A stretch of DNA of 64,000 nucleotides from Papaver somniferum (GCF_003573695.1 NW_020621936.1:12586001-12650000); one strand, 5' to 3'; counted from the stretch's first letter, positions 10,726-23,275 are shown. Made by a program: numbers and translations. Notes: generated by a model from the letters alone, not told the origin.

Positions 10726-11986
10726 TTTTATAATTATTTTCCTTCATCTCATGAAGTTTCCCCAGTTTCAGCAAAGCCCTGATTTTGTCATATTTTGTCA
10801 AATGGTTGCTCAAATGCACGCCAGAAAATATCAAAATTCTCAGAACTGAAACACGAAAATTTTGATGATGTGAGCATGTTACCTTGACCAACCAAGGTTT
10901 TCTCTTTGGCTTGTAAGGAGCCAGTCCCACGTACTTTCATGATTTGACCTAATTTGCGCAATTGCACGTATTAGGTCCAAAACTCTTCCAAATAATTTTG
11001 GGAATTTCATAGAATGATCGTCATTCGATCCCGTGACCATCCATGGCTGGTTTCATGACCCCTTGGTCGGTCTCTCACCTCTTCGCAATCAATTAGGTTT
11101 TACCACCTAAGGCTCAGACGAGCATTATTTTAATAAATGATTAAACCAGTATTTGATCATCCTTTCACCAACTCTTCAAGAGACCTTGGTATTTGCTCAC
11201 TCGATCATGTGGGCGCTATATGGTCGACCCATGATCCCATGTAACAGTTCCCTCCTTCATTCCATGGCTAATTTTCAATAAACCATCAATTGGTCATCAA
11301 TTGATCAAATTAGGGTTTTTGAGTCCAAGGATCATAATTCCAGATTCCGACGCTAATAATTTTACGACGATCTCATGATCAACATTTTATTATGCTCGGT
11401 TCAACTACCAGTACTATAATTAATTTTTTATTTTGGTCACGCTACCAATAATTCATTAGACGAGCAACACTTGCTCAGATGAGAAATATTTGCTCAAACT
11501 AAGGAATATTGGTTCAACTCTCAATATTCGACAAATCATCGAATGAGCAATACTTGCTCACCTCAACTATCGACGTTTACTTGAGAATTATACCTCTGTC
11601 TCAACAGACATGTTCGATTCATGATTTTCAGAATGTTTTGTAAAATCATGGACTCATCGTCCCATGAAGTCATGAAGTCAGCAACTGACTAACTAAATAC
11701 ACGTCTGCTTTGCAGACTCCACAACCACGAGACATCAATCGTGTCACATGGGGGGATATTAACTAGGGTTTTGGTCTGGCGGTCTAAGGCACGTGTGTTC
11801 ATACACACGATGAGAATGTGAGCAAGTCGTGCAATCAGTTGAAGGAGTTAACAAAGTAGTGGATGGAAAATCGACCAAGTCTCCGCACGATGAGCAACTG
11901 GTTTCAAACACGATTTCCATTTCCCCACTCTCTGATTTCATCAACTGTCACACTTCATGGGATCATGGTGTTTACAATTCCAGCAA

Positions 11987-11996
11987 TATAAATAAG
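11987..11996 (+). promoter_or_regulatory. TATA box of the Tat-1 LTR
   Basis: TATAAATAAG, conserved at the same LTR position at 47623 and 59993. Places transcription start near 12020 and leaves a U5 of about 0.39 kb. Confidence 0.65.
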
Positions 11997-12406
11997 TCTC
12001 TGAATCATGATTGAATATACAAGAATCTCACGTCAAACAGACAACACGAGGTTAACAACTCAACATCTGATCAATTACTCTCAACAGAGCAAATTCAATC
12101 ATTCAGAACTTATCTTATTCAGAATACACAACACACCTACAATATTTGATTACCATTGATTCCACACATTTCTCAGCTTCCCTCCTACAAATCGACCCAT
12201 CCTCTCTTGTAACCGAATTTACTCTGGAACGGCCATTGTCTTGGTTTAGGCCGGAGTACTACAGATTGATCTCTCGAATTCAAAGCACTCCCTTCTTGCA
12301 GTGCATCTGTGTGAGGTTGAACATTTCGCTCGGTTCAAGGAGTCTCCTCCGTACGGTCGTCTCCTCAATCCCGTAAAAACCAGCAAATCGTTTTGCCCCA
12401 TATACA

Positions 12407-14019
12407 GGTGTCTCACTGGGAAGTCATATATATGATGAAGGATTACAAATATTATGTGGAAAAGGAGATGGGGAGAAGAAGAATTATATTTTCATGTATG
12501 ACGATGACGGCCTTGGGATTTCCGTATCGTCACATGATTACGAGGTACCAACAAGGAATTCCTTGTGAAATCATTGATCCGTTTTAGAAGCAACTAACTT
12601 TCAAACCACCCCCAACCGAAGAACCACTCGAATCCTTTGTGGACACAGATATTGAAAGATAACTCATCGAGAAATTCGCAAAAAAAGATGGTTTGGGACG
12701 AAAAGTTTTGGTGTACGACTTAAAACTAGCCGCTAACCCTCATATGGTACCGGTCGAAGAACCAACGGTGCTACTGCCGACGGGTAGACCACCTACCAAC
12801 ATGGATATGAAAGAAGAAAGGAAAGAGTTTAAGGTTGCAATAAGTACTGGGAAAAACCCGTTATTGAGTCAAAAAAGAAATTTTTCTCAACATGAGTATG
12901 AAGACGCTAAATATGAAGAGGCGTAGGTTCCAAATAAAAAGGGTCGACCAAAGAAGGGGGAAAGCGGGACAAGTAGCACATAAGCCAAGACCAATGTTTC
13001 AAACGTTCCTTCACAAATTGAGCATGAAGAGGCACCGACTAATAGGAAAAGGGGTCGACCAAAGAAGGGAGAAAGAGGGAAAAGTAGCACACATATGGTC
13101 ATTTAAAATGATCCAATCGCTCCTTTGCAATATGAGGATCCAATCGATCCTTCTCAAGAAAGTCAAGCGCCAACAATAAACGATGAGCCAAACGATCTAA
13201 TTGTTCATTCTCAAAAGAGTCAAGCGAGTACAACACGAGTATCAAGGATACGTGCATGGAAGGGACAAGCAAGATAAATGGGTTCTATGGTGACTCTAAG
13301 GGCCGCTCTTGGTAATGGAAGCACGCCTAGGGATGAACGAGGTAGACCCCATCGAACGTGTTACACCATATTCGAGGATTATTATTCGAAACTTCCTGAA
13401 TTCATTAAGCCTTATATGTTATCTACCGATGATGTGGATGTGGATGGGAATTTTGGTTACCATGCTGCGTCGGAAAAATAGGTCATATAAGTTTGGCGGA
13501 TGATGAGAACCTAACCCAATGTCAATATTTTAGAAAGACGATGGATTTACGCCTATAAGAAGACAAGGATTTTTACATTTCGATGATGAAGGAAAAATCA
13601 AGAAAGGATAAAGAAGTGAGATTTGATGAAATGGTTGCTAGTGTTCACGGGCCAAAGGGGAATGAACCAATTACCCCAAAGTATTGGATGAGCACACCTC
13701 TATGTGGTCATCTTCTGGCAGAAACGTGGAGTTGCGTTTTTCATTTATTTGGTCAGGGAACATATTATACATACGCCCCCAAGTACACCATTTGGGATGA
13801 ATCGCTTAAGGATCGGAGAATTGTTTTATTCAACCCTAACAACATACATTATATCGGTCTCAGGATACGTGAAGATTGTCCATTACCACCGATGTACGTA
13901 GGTTTCATTATGACTCAGAGCTCACCAAGAAATGGCTAGAAAGATACGAGCTCAACATGAGGCGTCGGGAAGAATTAGTCAAGCCGGATCAGGTGAAGGG
14001 TCTCCAAGTGTTGGAATGA
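12407..14019 (+). pseudogene. Decayed MULE transposase C-terminus with AT-hooks and OTU-like domain
   Basis: Begins right at the Tat-1 LTR end, so the LTR element interrupts it. The first part has GFPYRHMITRYQQGIPCEIIDPF then KPPPTEE, the end of a MULE transposase SWIM-type region. Next come two AT-hook blocks (KKGRPKKG at about 12936, KRGRPKKG at about 13047). Then an OTU-like cysteine protease fold: DVDVDGNFGYHAAS at 13425-13470, WMSTPLCGHLLAETW at 13690-13730, and a late HYIGLRI...CPLPP block at 13850-13900. In OTU proteases the first motif is normally DGNC; here the catalytic Cys is Phe. Multiple stops and frame changes. The last frame ends near 14019. Confidence 0.7.
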
Positions 14020-14179
14020 GTATTTTTCTTTGTTAAAAACTTGAACTATCGGATGCATATATTTTTTCGCTTTCATATATTATATGTTGCAAACCGAACC
14101 AAGCTTAATGAGTGAAAGTGATTTTTTTTTTGGTACGTTGGACTCATGAAATTTGTAATGTCTTCTAATACGTTTCTAA

Positions 14180-14510
14180 AGTCCGATTTTGGAGGTAGTT
14201 TGCTACAGTTTTTCATAATCGCTTTATACTACAACTGTTATAAATCGATTATGATTTCAATCAGGAATCGATTTACGAAGAAACTATTATAAACCGATTA
14301 TGAACAAAACTTGTCTAGGATTCTTTCAGAGTCGGTCTTTTTGGAAAATAATATAATCCAATTTTGGGAAGAAAAAGTTACAGAAGAACACACAATTTTT
14401 AGCTAAATAATTGGATTACATATGGTCTTACATGATCCGAGTTTCTTTAGGAACGGTCTTTATGAACGATTATGTAATACGATTGTGGATCATTTCCATT
14501 TTTCATAAAA
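14180..14510. repeat. Cluster of AATCG/CGATTAT motifs, left
   Basis: Short imperfect motifs such as AAATCGATTATGA, GGAATCGATTT, AAACCGATTATGA and GAACGATTATG recur every 20-60 bp between the two convergent genes. They resemble a second cluster at 15317-15530. May be transposase-binding subterminal repeats; that is inference. Confidence 0.4.
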
Positions 14511-14611
14511 TTTTAAAATAGAAACTAGCATTGTTATATTTCTTAGTGTGAGCTTCAACTATCAATGTAGATTCGAAATGATAAAACCGCTCTCCTCTCC
14601 AAGCGGTATAT

Positions 14612-15177
14612 TCATCCTATGTCGCGAACCTGTCTCCTCTGTCTAATGAGAATTTCTTTGTACTTGAGGCATAATTTCCTAACATGATTCGTCCTTGAAC
14701 AAATGCGGGCTGGTTCATAATTGTAGCGTGGTCTCTTTCTCGATTGTTTAACGAAAGGACCCCAACCAACTTGAAGCCAAAATCTACTCTCATCTTGATG
14801 TTCTTTGGGAAGATCCTTGACTATGTAATAATTTTTAACCCATCGGTATCTTCATAAACATCTTCATCAACATTCTTCATTCTTTCCCTTAGTTGAAATT
14901 TCTCTTGACCTCATTTCTTTGCCTTGAGTTTCTCTTCATATTTTGTTGCAGCCGATGAGGATGATATGGTTTCTTTTGTAGTTATTTGTTTGCTTAACAC
15001 TTCATCCATTACATTAATATATTTGTTAGGTGATGAAGATGAATTAGAGTTTGTAGTTGTTTGTTCGCTTCTTTTGTGTATCTCTTCTTCCATTGCCGCA
15101 ATTGATTTTCTTATTCGCTTGCATCTTCTAAGTATGTGTTCGATTGAATTGGTAGTTGATGATGATGGACTTGACAT
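14612..15177 (-). pseudogene. Small unrecognised gene convergent to the MULE gene
   Basis: ATG at 15177 starts MSSPSSSTTNSIEHILRRC, followed by a Ser/Asn-rich and Lys-rich stretch to a stop at 14911. Reading resumes in the same frame (LRERMKNVDEDVYED) and then shifts into an open frame with KDLPKEHQDESRFWLQVGW and a basic tail, ending at 14612. About 190 residues in all, Ser-rich at the N-terminus and basic at the C-terminus. I do not recognise the family. A TATA box 75 bp upstream supports a real gene once. It points toward the MULE gene, the same head-to-head geometry as mudrA and mudrB in MuDR elements, but no homology to mudrB is claimed. Confidence 0.4.
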
Positions 15178-15253
15178 ATTCAAATGAAAAAAATAAATAA
15201 TGGAGAAAGATTTATTTGAATAAGGCAGTGTATGATAGAGAATAAGTTATCCT

Positions 15254-15262
15254 CTTTATATA
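15254..15262 (-). promoter_or_regulatory. TATA box of the small convergent gene
   Basis: TATATAAAG on the minus strand, about 77 bp before the ATG at 15177. Confidence 0.5.
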
Positions 15263-15316
15263 CACAAAATACCAACGACTATAATTTCAAAAATAAAAAT
15301 AGTTGTTGACAGTCAC

Positions 15317-15350
15317 AATCGGATTATATGTATGCAGTAATAATCCGATT
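15317..15350. repeat. Perfect 11-bp inverted repeat AATCGGATTAT
   Basis: AATCGGATTAT at 15317-15327 and ATAATCCGATT at 15340-15350 with a 12-bp loop. Related single motifs follow to about 15530. Confidence 0.7.
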
Positions 15351-15550
15351 CTTGATTTCTCTAGAAATCCGAACTTTAACCCAGAATAGGTTGATGTGTG
15401 CATTATAATGAACCGATTATGGTTGACGTTCATCGCATCAACCCAGAATCAGGTTATGTATGTTCACAATGATTTCTACCACAAACGGACTAATATGGTG
15501 CACACATAAACCAATTCTGGGTGAATGTTCAAAAAATTTGATGAGTGAAT

Positions 15551-16014
15551 TTTAAAGATTTAGTGGTAAATCATCGTAGAATACCTCTTAGAAGGAATGA
15601 TCTAAAGAGATTTAACTAAATCATCACTTGAATTGTTTTTTTTTCTTCAAAACCCAAAAAGAAATTAGATTTCAATTGTTGTTTGTGATTGATTAGGATT
15701 TAGTTTTTATTATGATGGAACTTGAAAAAAAGGAGTTTTGATTAATGATTTTTGTATTGGGCCAATGACGGTTGGTACCACAATAGAAGTGAAGGAAACA
15801 CAAAATACCACAACTTAACATAATAACATTCCATTTTATTGTTTGACTAGATCTCCCCCAACAAAACATAAATTACCTAACATATCCTCGGACTTGGGGT
15901 TGCACATTTTGAAAAATTGGATCTGGTGCATGATTGATTTGGATGTTTGATCGATAAAATATATGGTTGTTTTAATGAAAGAGTATTGATTTGGTCGGTA
16001 AGTTTGTGATTCAG
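15551..16014. other. Unassigned AT-rich region
   Basis: No coding frame, repeat or RNA gene that I can recognise. Confidence 0.4.
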
Positions 16015-16066
16015 GGTTTCCAGTAAAAGAGTTTTAATTAGGTTTCCAGTAAAAGAGTTTTAATTA
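16015..16066. repeat. 26-bp perfect tandem duplication
   Basis: GGTTTCCAGTAAAAGAG... repeated twice without mismatch (16015-16040 and 16041-16066). Confidence 0.9.
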
Positions 16067-16094
16067 GACTTGTGATGGAAAATCCTCCTTTAAG

Positions 16095-16247
16095 GTTCCT
16101 GTGGGGTTCGTTTGTTGAATATACCCTTAGGATTCCCATTCATGGTGGATCAACTATCATTATCATAATTTACATCGTTCCTGTGGGGTTCGTTTGTTGA
16201 ATATACCCTTTGGATTCCCATTTATGGTGGATCATGTATCATTATCA
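16095..16247. repeat. Tandem duplication with 82-bp period
   Basis: GTTCCTGTGGGGTTCG... at 16095-16166 and again at 16177-16247, differing at a handful of positions. Confidence 0.85.
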
Positions 16248-17065
16248 GGCTTGTGTTGCAGCCGATTAACTGTATTGTATAAGGAAGTTTAAAATTGATT
16301 AGTTATGATGATTCATGTCAATCTAAAAAACATTATCTTCTGTAACTGATTTCAAATCTCTATTCTTGAGACTTCAATAAGATGTTGTTTCAATTAGTTT
16401 TACTTCTTATTCAAACAGGAATCACCAATGTGAACCAGAAACAATAACCATTAGCTATTAATTTTATTTAATCAAGCCATTAAAATTCGTCGCAGATATG
16501 TCATACACCCATCACAAGGGTAACGCAAATATGGTGTTATTAAGTTAAGAGTCTGCCAGAGTTTACTCGGCTTAAACGGCTTTGGGACCCACGTCGCTCA
16601 TGTGTAGGCCATCCATCAAATAAGAATCGCAAAAACTGTGATATTAAGTTAAGAGCCGTTCGGTTCGGGGTCGCACATTATTTTGAGTGTCGTTAATCAA
16701 TCTCACTGGAGTCGCGTATTCAGTTCTACTTTTGTCCAGGAAAATTACACTCATTTCTCAAATGAGTCGCACATGTGACGCGTATTCAGTGGTATTTTGT
16801 AAGATAAAAGAGTAAATATGTAGGTGGACAAAACCCTCGATTTTGATTGGTTAACCGAAGAAAATTGTTTGATCTGAGTGCAAAACACGTTTTGGAGAAA
16901 TTTTTAGAAGGGTAACAACCTTCAAACTATATTAAATCCTGAAAATTGTATGCATTTTTTGCATGTTCTCCCAAGTTTTTTTCTCCTACAATGCTACAAC
17001 ATCCTGCAAAATTAAATTCTCTCCTGATTGAATCTACCTTAAACACTATCTACAGAGATTAAGTT
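16248..17065. other. Unassigned intergenic sequence
   Basis: No supported gene. The DNA resumes after Copia-S1 at 31261, so it is the older insertion target. Confidence 0.4.
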
Positions 17066-17070
17066 ACCTT

Positions 17071-19460
17071 TGAAAAAGCAGGGGTCTAACAACACCACCC
17101 AATAATTCGATTAACAATCTGTATGGACTAACTCCGAAATACTTTTCTAGAGAATCGACTAGACAGTCAGACTCAATCTAGATAAAAGTATCTCAAGGAG
17201 TTAATATCTCTTCACTTGTTCTGATTTACTCAAGATAAAACAATAGCGAGTTTTTTAATCAAACACAAGGAATAACTTGGACGGTACCAAAGACCAATAT
17301 CCAAGTGTTAATCAATGAAATCAACAACCACAAGGTAGGATCTCCAATCGATTAAACTTTAACGCAAAACCTGTATTATTTCAATTATACAAAATATAAT
17401 GCGGAAAAGAAATAACACAGACACCAGAATTTTGTTAACGAGGAAACCGCAAATGCAAAAAAAACCCGGGACCTAGTCCAGATTGAATACACATTGTATT
17501 AAGCCGCTACAGACACTAGCCTACTGCAAACTAACTTCGGACTGGACTATAGTTAAACCCCTATCAATATCCCACTAATACAAGGTACAGTTGTACTCCT
17601 ACGCCTCTGATCCCAGCAGGACACTGCGTACTTGATTCCCTTTGCTGATCTCACCCACAACAAAGAGTTGATGTAACCCAAAATCACAGAATTGATAATA
17701 AACAGATCTGTCTCACACAGAAAAGTCTATCAAAGGATAAATCTGTCTCCCACAGATAAACTCTTTTGTTCCGTCTTTTGATAGAAATCAAGGTAACAGG
17801 AACCAATTGACAATCCTGACTTATATTCCCGAAGAACAGCCTAGATTAATCAATCACCTCACAACAATCATTCCTGACTACACAGGCGGTTTGTCGAGGA
17901 ATCACAAACAGTGAGACGAAGATGTTTGTGACTTCTTTATCTTGCATATCGGAGAACTCTCATGATCTCAAGCCAATCAATAGATTGTACTCGTACGATA
18001 GAAGATGCAAGATCAGATCACACAACTACGATAAAGTAGTATCGGTCTGGCTTCACAATCCCAATGAAGTCTTTAAGTCGTTAACCCGATTTTAGAGAAG
18101 AAAATCAAGGGTTAATGGAGATCGACTCTACCGAGCGCACTAGTATCACACAGACGTGTGGGAATTAGGTTTTTGCTCAAGCTAGATGTCTCCTATATAC
18201 AGTCTTCAAATCAGGATTTTTCCTTAGTTACAAAGCAATCCATATTCACCGTTAGATGAAAACCTGATTTAGATTCAAGCTAATATTTCTCAACCGTTAG
18301 ATCGAAATCATAGCTTATCACAAACACTTTGGTAAACTGCTACTGGGTTCGTGAGAACCATGCCCAAACGTGTATGCATATGTTGGTTCAACACAGTAAA
18401 CCAAAAGGTTAACCATATGAGCATTTCATATTAACCTTGTTCGTCTTCACCATAACTAGTCCAATTGACTCAAATGAATTAGTTAGAGAGTTGTTCAATT
18501 GATATGAAATCTCATGTACTACACAAGACACAATTGAAGCAAAGATGATTCGATTCGATTGAATCGGCTCATGAACATTATAGCCACGGTTTGCATATAG
18601 CATTCCTTAGTAATTAATGATTCATGTTCAGAGCACATCTTTAGATCATAACCTTTTAAGTTCACAAACAAGTTCGCGGACTTAAGTCAATCGGTTGAGT
18701 TTTCCAAACTCAGCAGAAATTCTCGGGAAGAGAAGTTCCGCCAGTTCGCGGACTAAGCACACAAACGAGTTATAGGAAAATCCAGCAGAAATTCTCGGGA
18801 TGAAAACTTCCGTCAGTTCGCAAACTAGGTTCTCGTACTTGGAAATCCAATTCCACAATCCTACCGATTTCTCTTGATCAACAAAGTTCGAAAACTTTGG
18901 TTCAAGGAATACATGGTTATGTTATCTAAACTCTCATTTCAACCATTGAAACATTCTCAGAGGACGTTATTTAGTCGTTATTCACAACCTTTCTTGTCAG
19001 AGCAATTTCCAAGGACAATTGAAATGTTTCATGACTTTCGTCACTAGGTAAAGATAAACTCGATCAAAGCGAAATGCTTTACCAACACACGATTTCGAGA
19101 AACAAGATAAACATTGAATACTCGGATCGAAATATCAAGTGTGTATGATCTAGTCTATATATGTAACATATGACTTTTGTCTCAAGAAGTAGGAGATAGA
19201 ATAGATAGACTTTCGAGTGATATATAAGTTCAAGTCTCCACATACCTTTTTGTTGGTGAAGCTCTACGGTTCCTTGGTGTAGATCTTCGTCGTTGTATGA
19301 TGAATCGCCATGAAGTCCTTGAGCTTACTACACTTTTCTATCCTAGTCCGAGACTTAGCTAAATAGGCTAGAAATCAAGACTCATAGTTTTGATCACTAA
19401 CATTGAAAAACATGCTTGATATAGAAACGCATGCGAAGGTGACCGAGCTATGCTCTAACA
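17071..19460 (-). repeat. Copia-S1 3' LTR
   Basis: 2390 bp. Contains paired CAGCAGAAATTCTCGGGA...AGTTCGCGGACT units near 18690-18830 and 30480-30620 in the other LTR. These are near-palindromic motifs comparable in kind to the repeated LTR motifs of Sireviruses. Confidence 0.85.
18193..18200 (-). promoter_or_regulatory. TATA-like box in Copia-S1 3' LTR
   Basis: GTATATAG on the minus strand; the other LTR has the fuller CTATATATAG at 29975. Confidence 0.45.
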
Positions 19461-20130
19461 ATCTCCCTCTTTGTCAATTTTAGTGACAAAACTATTATAC
19501 ATACGGAATACAAAAAAGATAAACTTTACTGGCTCCTATTCCATAGTCTAATCCTCAACGTTCCTTGAAATCTTCGTCCTTCCAAGTACTCCAATGATCC
19601 CAAAGGTTGTAAGTTTAGCACCATCGTTGTTGAAGATCCATGGCTACAACAATGAGAGAACTCTAGATTCTCAATCATCATTATACAGTGTCATAGTATT
19701 ATTATGAACATCAAATTCCAATTGCATCACGACTTTAACAATAATACTACGGTGATATGTATCACTCCCCCTTAGTTAATACTTCATCTCGATCATGGAA
19801 AACACTCCCCCTTACACAATGATACGAAAACCATATGTATATGTAGTGTGAACTACAATATTTCTCCCCTTTTTGTCAATAAAATTGGCAAAGATACAAG
19901 AATGGGTTCATAATGAAATTTCCACAAGAGACATTTCATAAAATAAAAGAAAAAATCCATACCAACTTAATTTAGATGCAATCATAAAGCCGAAGATAAA
20001 TGCATTCATCAAGGAGTTTTAAGATACAAGATAACCCCTTTAAAATTCCACAGCCGCACTCCCCGCAAGATATTACCATTAAGCACAAGTTCAAAAGAAC
20101 TCTCCCCCATTTGATGTCATTCCTAAAAGA
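19461..20130 (-). promoter_or_regulatory. Multiple polypurine tracts upstream of the 3' LTR
   Basis: On the minus strand the tract GACAAAGAGGGAGAT abuts the LTR start TGTTAGAGC. Further purine runs (GGGGGAG type) lie near 19766, 19804, 19862, 20058 and 20099. Multiple purine tracts before the 3' LTR are a described hallmark of Sireviruses. Confidence 0.6.
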
Positions 20131-20214
20131 ACAACATGAGCGACCTTAATTTCGAAAGAAAAGAACGATTTTTAATTGGACACCAAAAACCACGCGAATG
20201 ATTTTCTATATCCA

Positions 20215-20830
20215 ACACTCAACCAAATTAACCACAAGTAAATCCATGATTAATTCAATTGGAATACGCAACTAAGTCAAACCAGAAAAGTGATCAATTT
20301 AATTGAAAAGTGCTCAACATAAGTAAACGTACGGAGCTACGACTAAGTTAATCATATGACGGTGACTAACTTAACCGTTCAAATACTCAACATAAGGAAA
20401 ACCTTACGGAACATATGACTACAATAACTAATAGAACATGATTAGTATAACCGTTCATATACTCAACACAAGAACTTGTGGAATATATGAAAACTCAATT
20501 AGATTAATTATAAGAGAACCTATAATTAATCTATTCGGAATACAAACAAATAACCAAACTAATCACCAAGGTAATCAATTTAATTATTTTGGGCTCAACA
20601 TAAGAGAATTATGGAACCCCGACTAAGATTATCATAGATCATGACAACCTTAACCGTACATGTACTCAACATAAGAAAGAATACTTATGGAGTACAAACT
20701 AAATAACCAAACTATTTGATTAATTTAGTTCCTAATGCTCAACATATAGTATCTCACAGAACAACCGACCATGCCAATGAAAATTGACTTAGTTGTATCG
20801 TGCTCAACATAAGACACACAATGGAGCCTT
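20215..20830. repeat. Decayed tandem array with period of about 72 bp
   Basis: The 11-mer CTCAACATAAG or a one- or two-base variant recurs at 20313, 20386, 20462, 20594, 20665, 20738 and 20803. Spacings are 73, 76, 132, 71, 73 and 65 bp. Between them AACTAAGTTAATC/AACCGT-like segments also repeat. Confidence 0.7.
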
Positions 20831-21338
20831 CACGGTAATACATAATAAAATGGATCAATGAAGATCTATACCGTGGATAACCATACAAGGATCTATTCTA
20901 TTTTCCATCATTAAATACATAACAATATAATAGACTTTATCCTTGTCAAACAAAAGTTTTAATTCAATTTTCCATCAAATACATGATTGCATAGGCATAA
21001 CTTTTGTATTTTGTCAAAAGTCCATTCGTTCTTTCATCAATAAGAATACCAATTCATGAACGACTTTACTTTTGACAACCATATGGGACCTTCAAGTTCA
21101 CGGACGCAAACAATACATATCCCACAAAAATATTGCAATATATTAAACCAAGAATAAATATTGCAAACCATCATCCTCCAAATATTTTTAGAATTTAATA
21201 CCATAAACCTAAAAAAAAATAACAAGAAGATGAAACAAATAATATCTATGTGTACTCACAATCATCGTTATTCAAAGCACTAGTTATTCTTCCAACTAAT
21301 CAAAAAGAATACATCCTAGGCATTAATGACAACACGAA

Positions 21339-22387
21339 CTACTCATCATCTTCTTCTTTTTCTTCTTCTTCTTCTCCATCCGATATATTCCAAGAAGCTT
21401 GAAAAGTGTTCAACTCCTCCTTGAGTTCGGGAAACTTTGTTGCAACCAAGGACAATTGTTCTTGAACACACCTCACTCCAGAATCAACTTCTTGTACACC
21501 TTCATGAATCTTTTGAAGAAGACCTATTGTAGTCGGGTCGCTAAAATCAAGAGAAGCAATTCTTTGTCGCTTATAAGAATTTTCCTTTACACGCCTAAAG
21601 GTACATGGACGAACCAACTTAGGAACCCCAATAGAATTGCCAATAAAATCACACCAATGATCTTGACAAATGCGACTAATCAAGCAAGGGTATCCCAACA
21701 TTTTGACGGGAGAAGTCATCGAAATCATTTGAGAGATAATGAATCCACAAACATCGAGACTAGAAATACCCGAATTAAGGAAATAAACCAATTCCGCAAA
21801 GTCATGACTCCACCAAGAATTCTCGATAGTGGAGGGACAAAGGTTGGGAATACCAAGTTTTCCAAATGCTAATAAGCCAATACTAAGATCATTAGTGGGA
21901 AACTTTCCTTGACTCCAAACGACCTTCTTACCACAAAGCCCAATAGAAATATCATCACATGTAGGCCGTTCATCATCGGGTCTAGGAAGTCGTACGTTCC
22001 CTAATGGAATATTAGTAATCCTTGAAATTAGGTCTCTATCAACAAAGAATCTTTCTTACCAATCATGGACATGAATTCCAATTTGTTATAATCAACATCA
22101 TGAATATTGGCATAGAAAATCTTTGTAAGAGAATCAAATCCTTAACCTAGACCATCAAAGACATTTCCAAGCTTGAATTTTTAAAAACATACTAAATCCT
22201 CTTCATGCCCAGTAGAAAAATCAACCCACTTTTCTAGAATAAAACCCTTATTGGCAATTTTATCAAACACTCTATTACAAGCATCATTCACAAGCCTAAT
22301 TCTAAGAGAGATTTGATTATAAGAAGGATTCAAGCTAAAGGATTTTGATTTTTAGGAACTCCTTTTTGTAACCTTAGAATTCACCAT
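21339..22387 (-). pseudogene. Envelope-like / plant transposon protein ORF of Copia-S1
   Basis: ATG at 22387 (MVNSKVTKRSS), then a frame interrupted by stops near 22352, 22186 and 22144. It runs through IFYANIHDVDYNKLEFMSM, further changes, and finally an open block 21791-21339 that ends in an extreme Glu/Asp tail. The FYAN-type motif and acidic tail fit the domain annotated putative plant transposon protein (Pfam Transposase_32 style), often found in ORFs called envelope-like in Sirevirus relatives. Position just before the 3' LTR fits. Function unproven; clearly dead here. Confidence 0.5.
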
Positions 22388-22698
22388 AGTTCTAAGAAAT
22401 TGAGAGGAGCAAGAGGATAATACTTACTTGGATAGAGCACTTCAAACACCCTCCCTCTTGATTTCTTCAAAGAAGTTCTAATGGTGGAGAACAACAAACC
22501 CATTTCATGAATAAAATGTGACCAATTAACCAACCAAAAAAACTACTTGTTACAAATAACATCTTGTTGTTGCATCGAAACATATAAATGTTGACTAATC
22601 TGGCTAATGTTGAACTCGGTAAAATGAAATGGTTGAATGATTGAAAAATGAAATAATTCAGGAATGCACATTGAATGTTGAGATTACACATTGAGTTT

Positions 22699-23232
22699 TG
22701 TTAGAATTGTCAATGTTTTAGGAAGGTTCCAGTATTTTCTAGAATCATTTAGGTGTTTCCTTATTTTGGTATAGCTAGAGGTTTCCTATTTTAGTTAAAC
22801 TCAAGGTTTCCTTTGTTGGCTATGTTTGGCTATGTTTAGGTTTCCTAGTATAACTCATATACTTGGAAGACAAGTTTGTAACCTATATAAATAGGTGCAC
22901 AAGTCCTGAGGAAATACACACAACACAATTTAGAAAAGAGTTCTCATAACTAGAGAATTTTAGGGTTTATAGCGTTTTGTTCTAGGGAATTATTTTGGTG
23001 TTTGTGAACAACAATCTGATGCTCACAGTTTGGGGTTTAATTCTATGTAATTCGTTCTAATAATAAGAGTTGATCGTAGCCGTTTGTAGACGTAGGCACA
23101 TTGTCGAACCACGTTAAATATTGTGTCTTTCTTGTTTCGTTTAGTGCATCTTATTCTGTTTTCTTTAGTTCTACGTGATCCAAAGAACTAGTGTCTTGTG
23201 AAGAGGTTAACTCTAAGGTGTTAATCCTAACA
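22699..23232 (+). repeat. 5' LTR of the Tork-like element
   Basis: 534 bp, TGTTAGAATTG...TAATCCTAACA. TATA box TATATAAATAGG at 22884-22895. Confidence 0.9.
22884..22895 (+). promoter_or_regulatory. TATA box in Tork-like 5' LTR
   Basis: TATATAAATAGG, repeated at 27557-27568 in the 3' LTR. Confidence 0.7.
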
Positions 23233-23250
23233 AGTGGTGTGGTGAAGGTG
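23233..23250 (+). promoter_or_regulatory. Degenerate primer binding site
   Basis: AGTGGTGTGGTGAAGGTG directly follows the LTR. Only the first part (TGGT) matches the usual initiator-Met PBS TGGTATCAGAGC; either mutated or primed by another tRNA. Confidence 0.4.
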
Positions 23251-23275
23251 GAGAGGATCATAGTTGGAAGTGAAG

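Larger units (their letters stand above)
318..12406 (+). mobile_element. Long 3' LTR of Tat-1, split by nested Tat-2
   Basis: The LTR starts TGTAGATGG at 318 and ends CCATATACA at 12406. The copies ending at 48043 and 60413 end CCATCTACA, giving 9-bp inverted termini. Subtracting the Tat-2 insertion and its target duplication leaves about 3.19 kb of LTR. The right part (10091-12406) aligns by eye with the LTRs at 45885-48043 and 58679-60413; the latter is followed by a primer binding site and gag-pol, which proves this is an LTR. Contains GC-rich repeat modules, a TATA box at 11987 and a U5 of roughly 0.4 kb. The 5' partner lies outside the window, so its target duplication cannot be checked. 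Confidence 0.8.

Noticed and set aside
11759..12376. Small frames repeated at 47395-47974 and 59765-60383
   Set aside because: They recur because the LTR recurs; they lie around the TATA box and U5 and show no coding constraint that I can see.
14180..15530. CACTA transposon with subterminal repeats
   Set aside because: No CACTA terminus or 3-bp target duplication found at plausible borders; the motif clusters are reported without a class.
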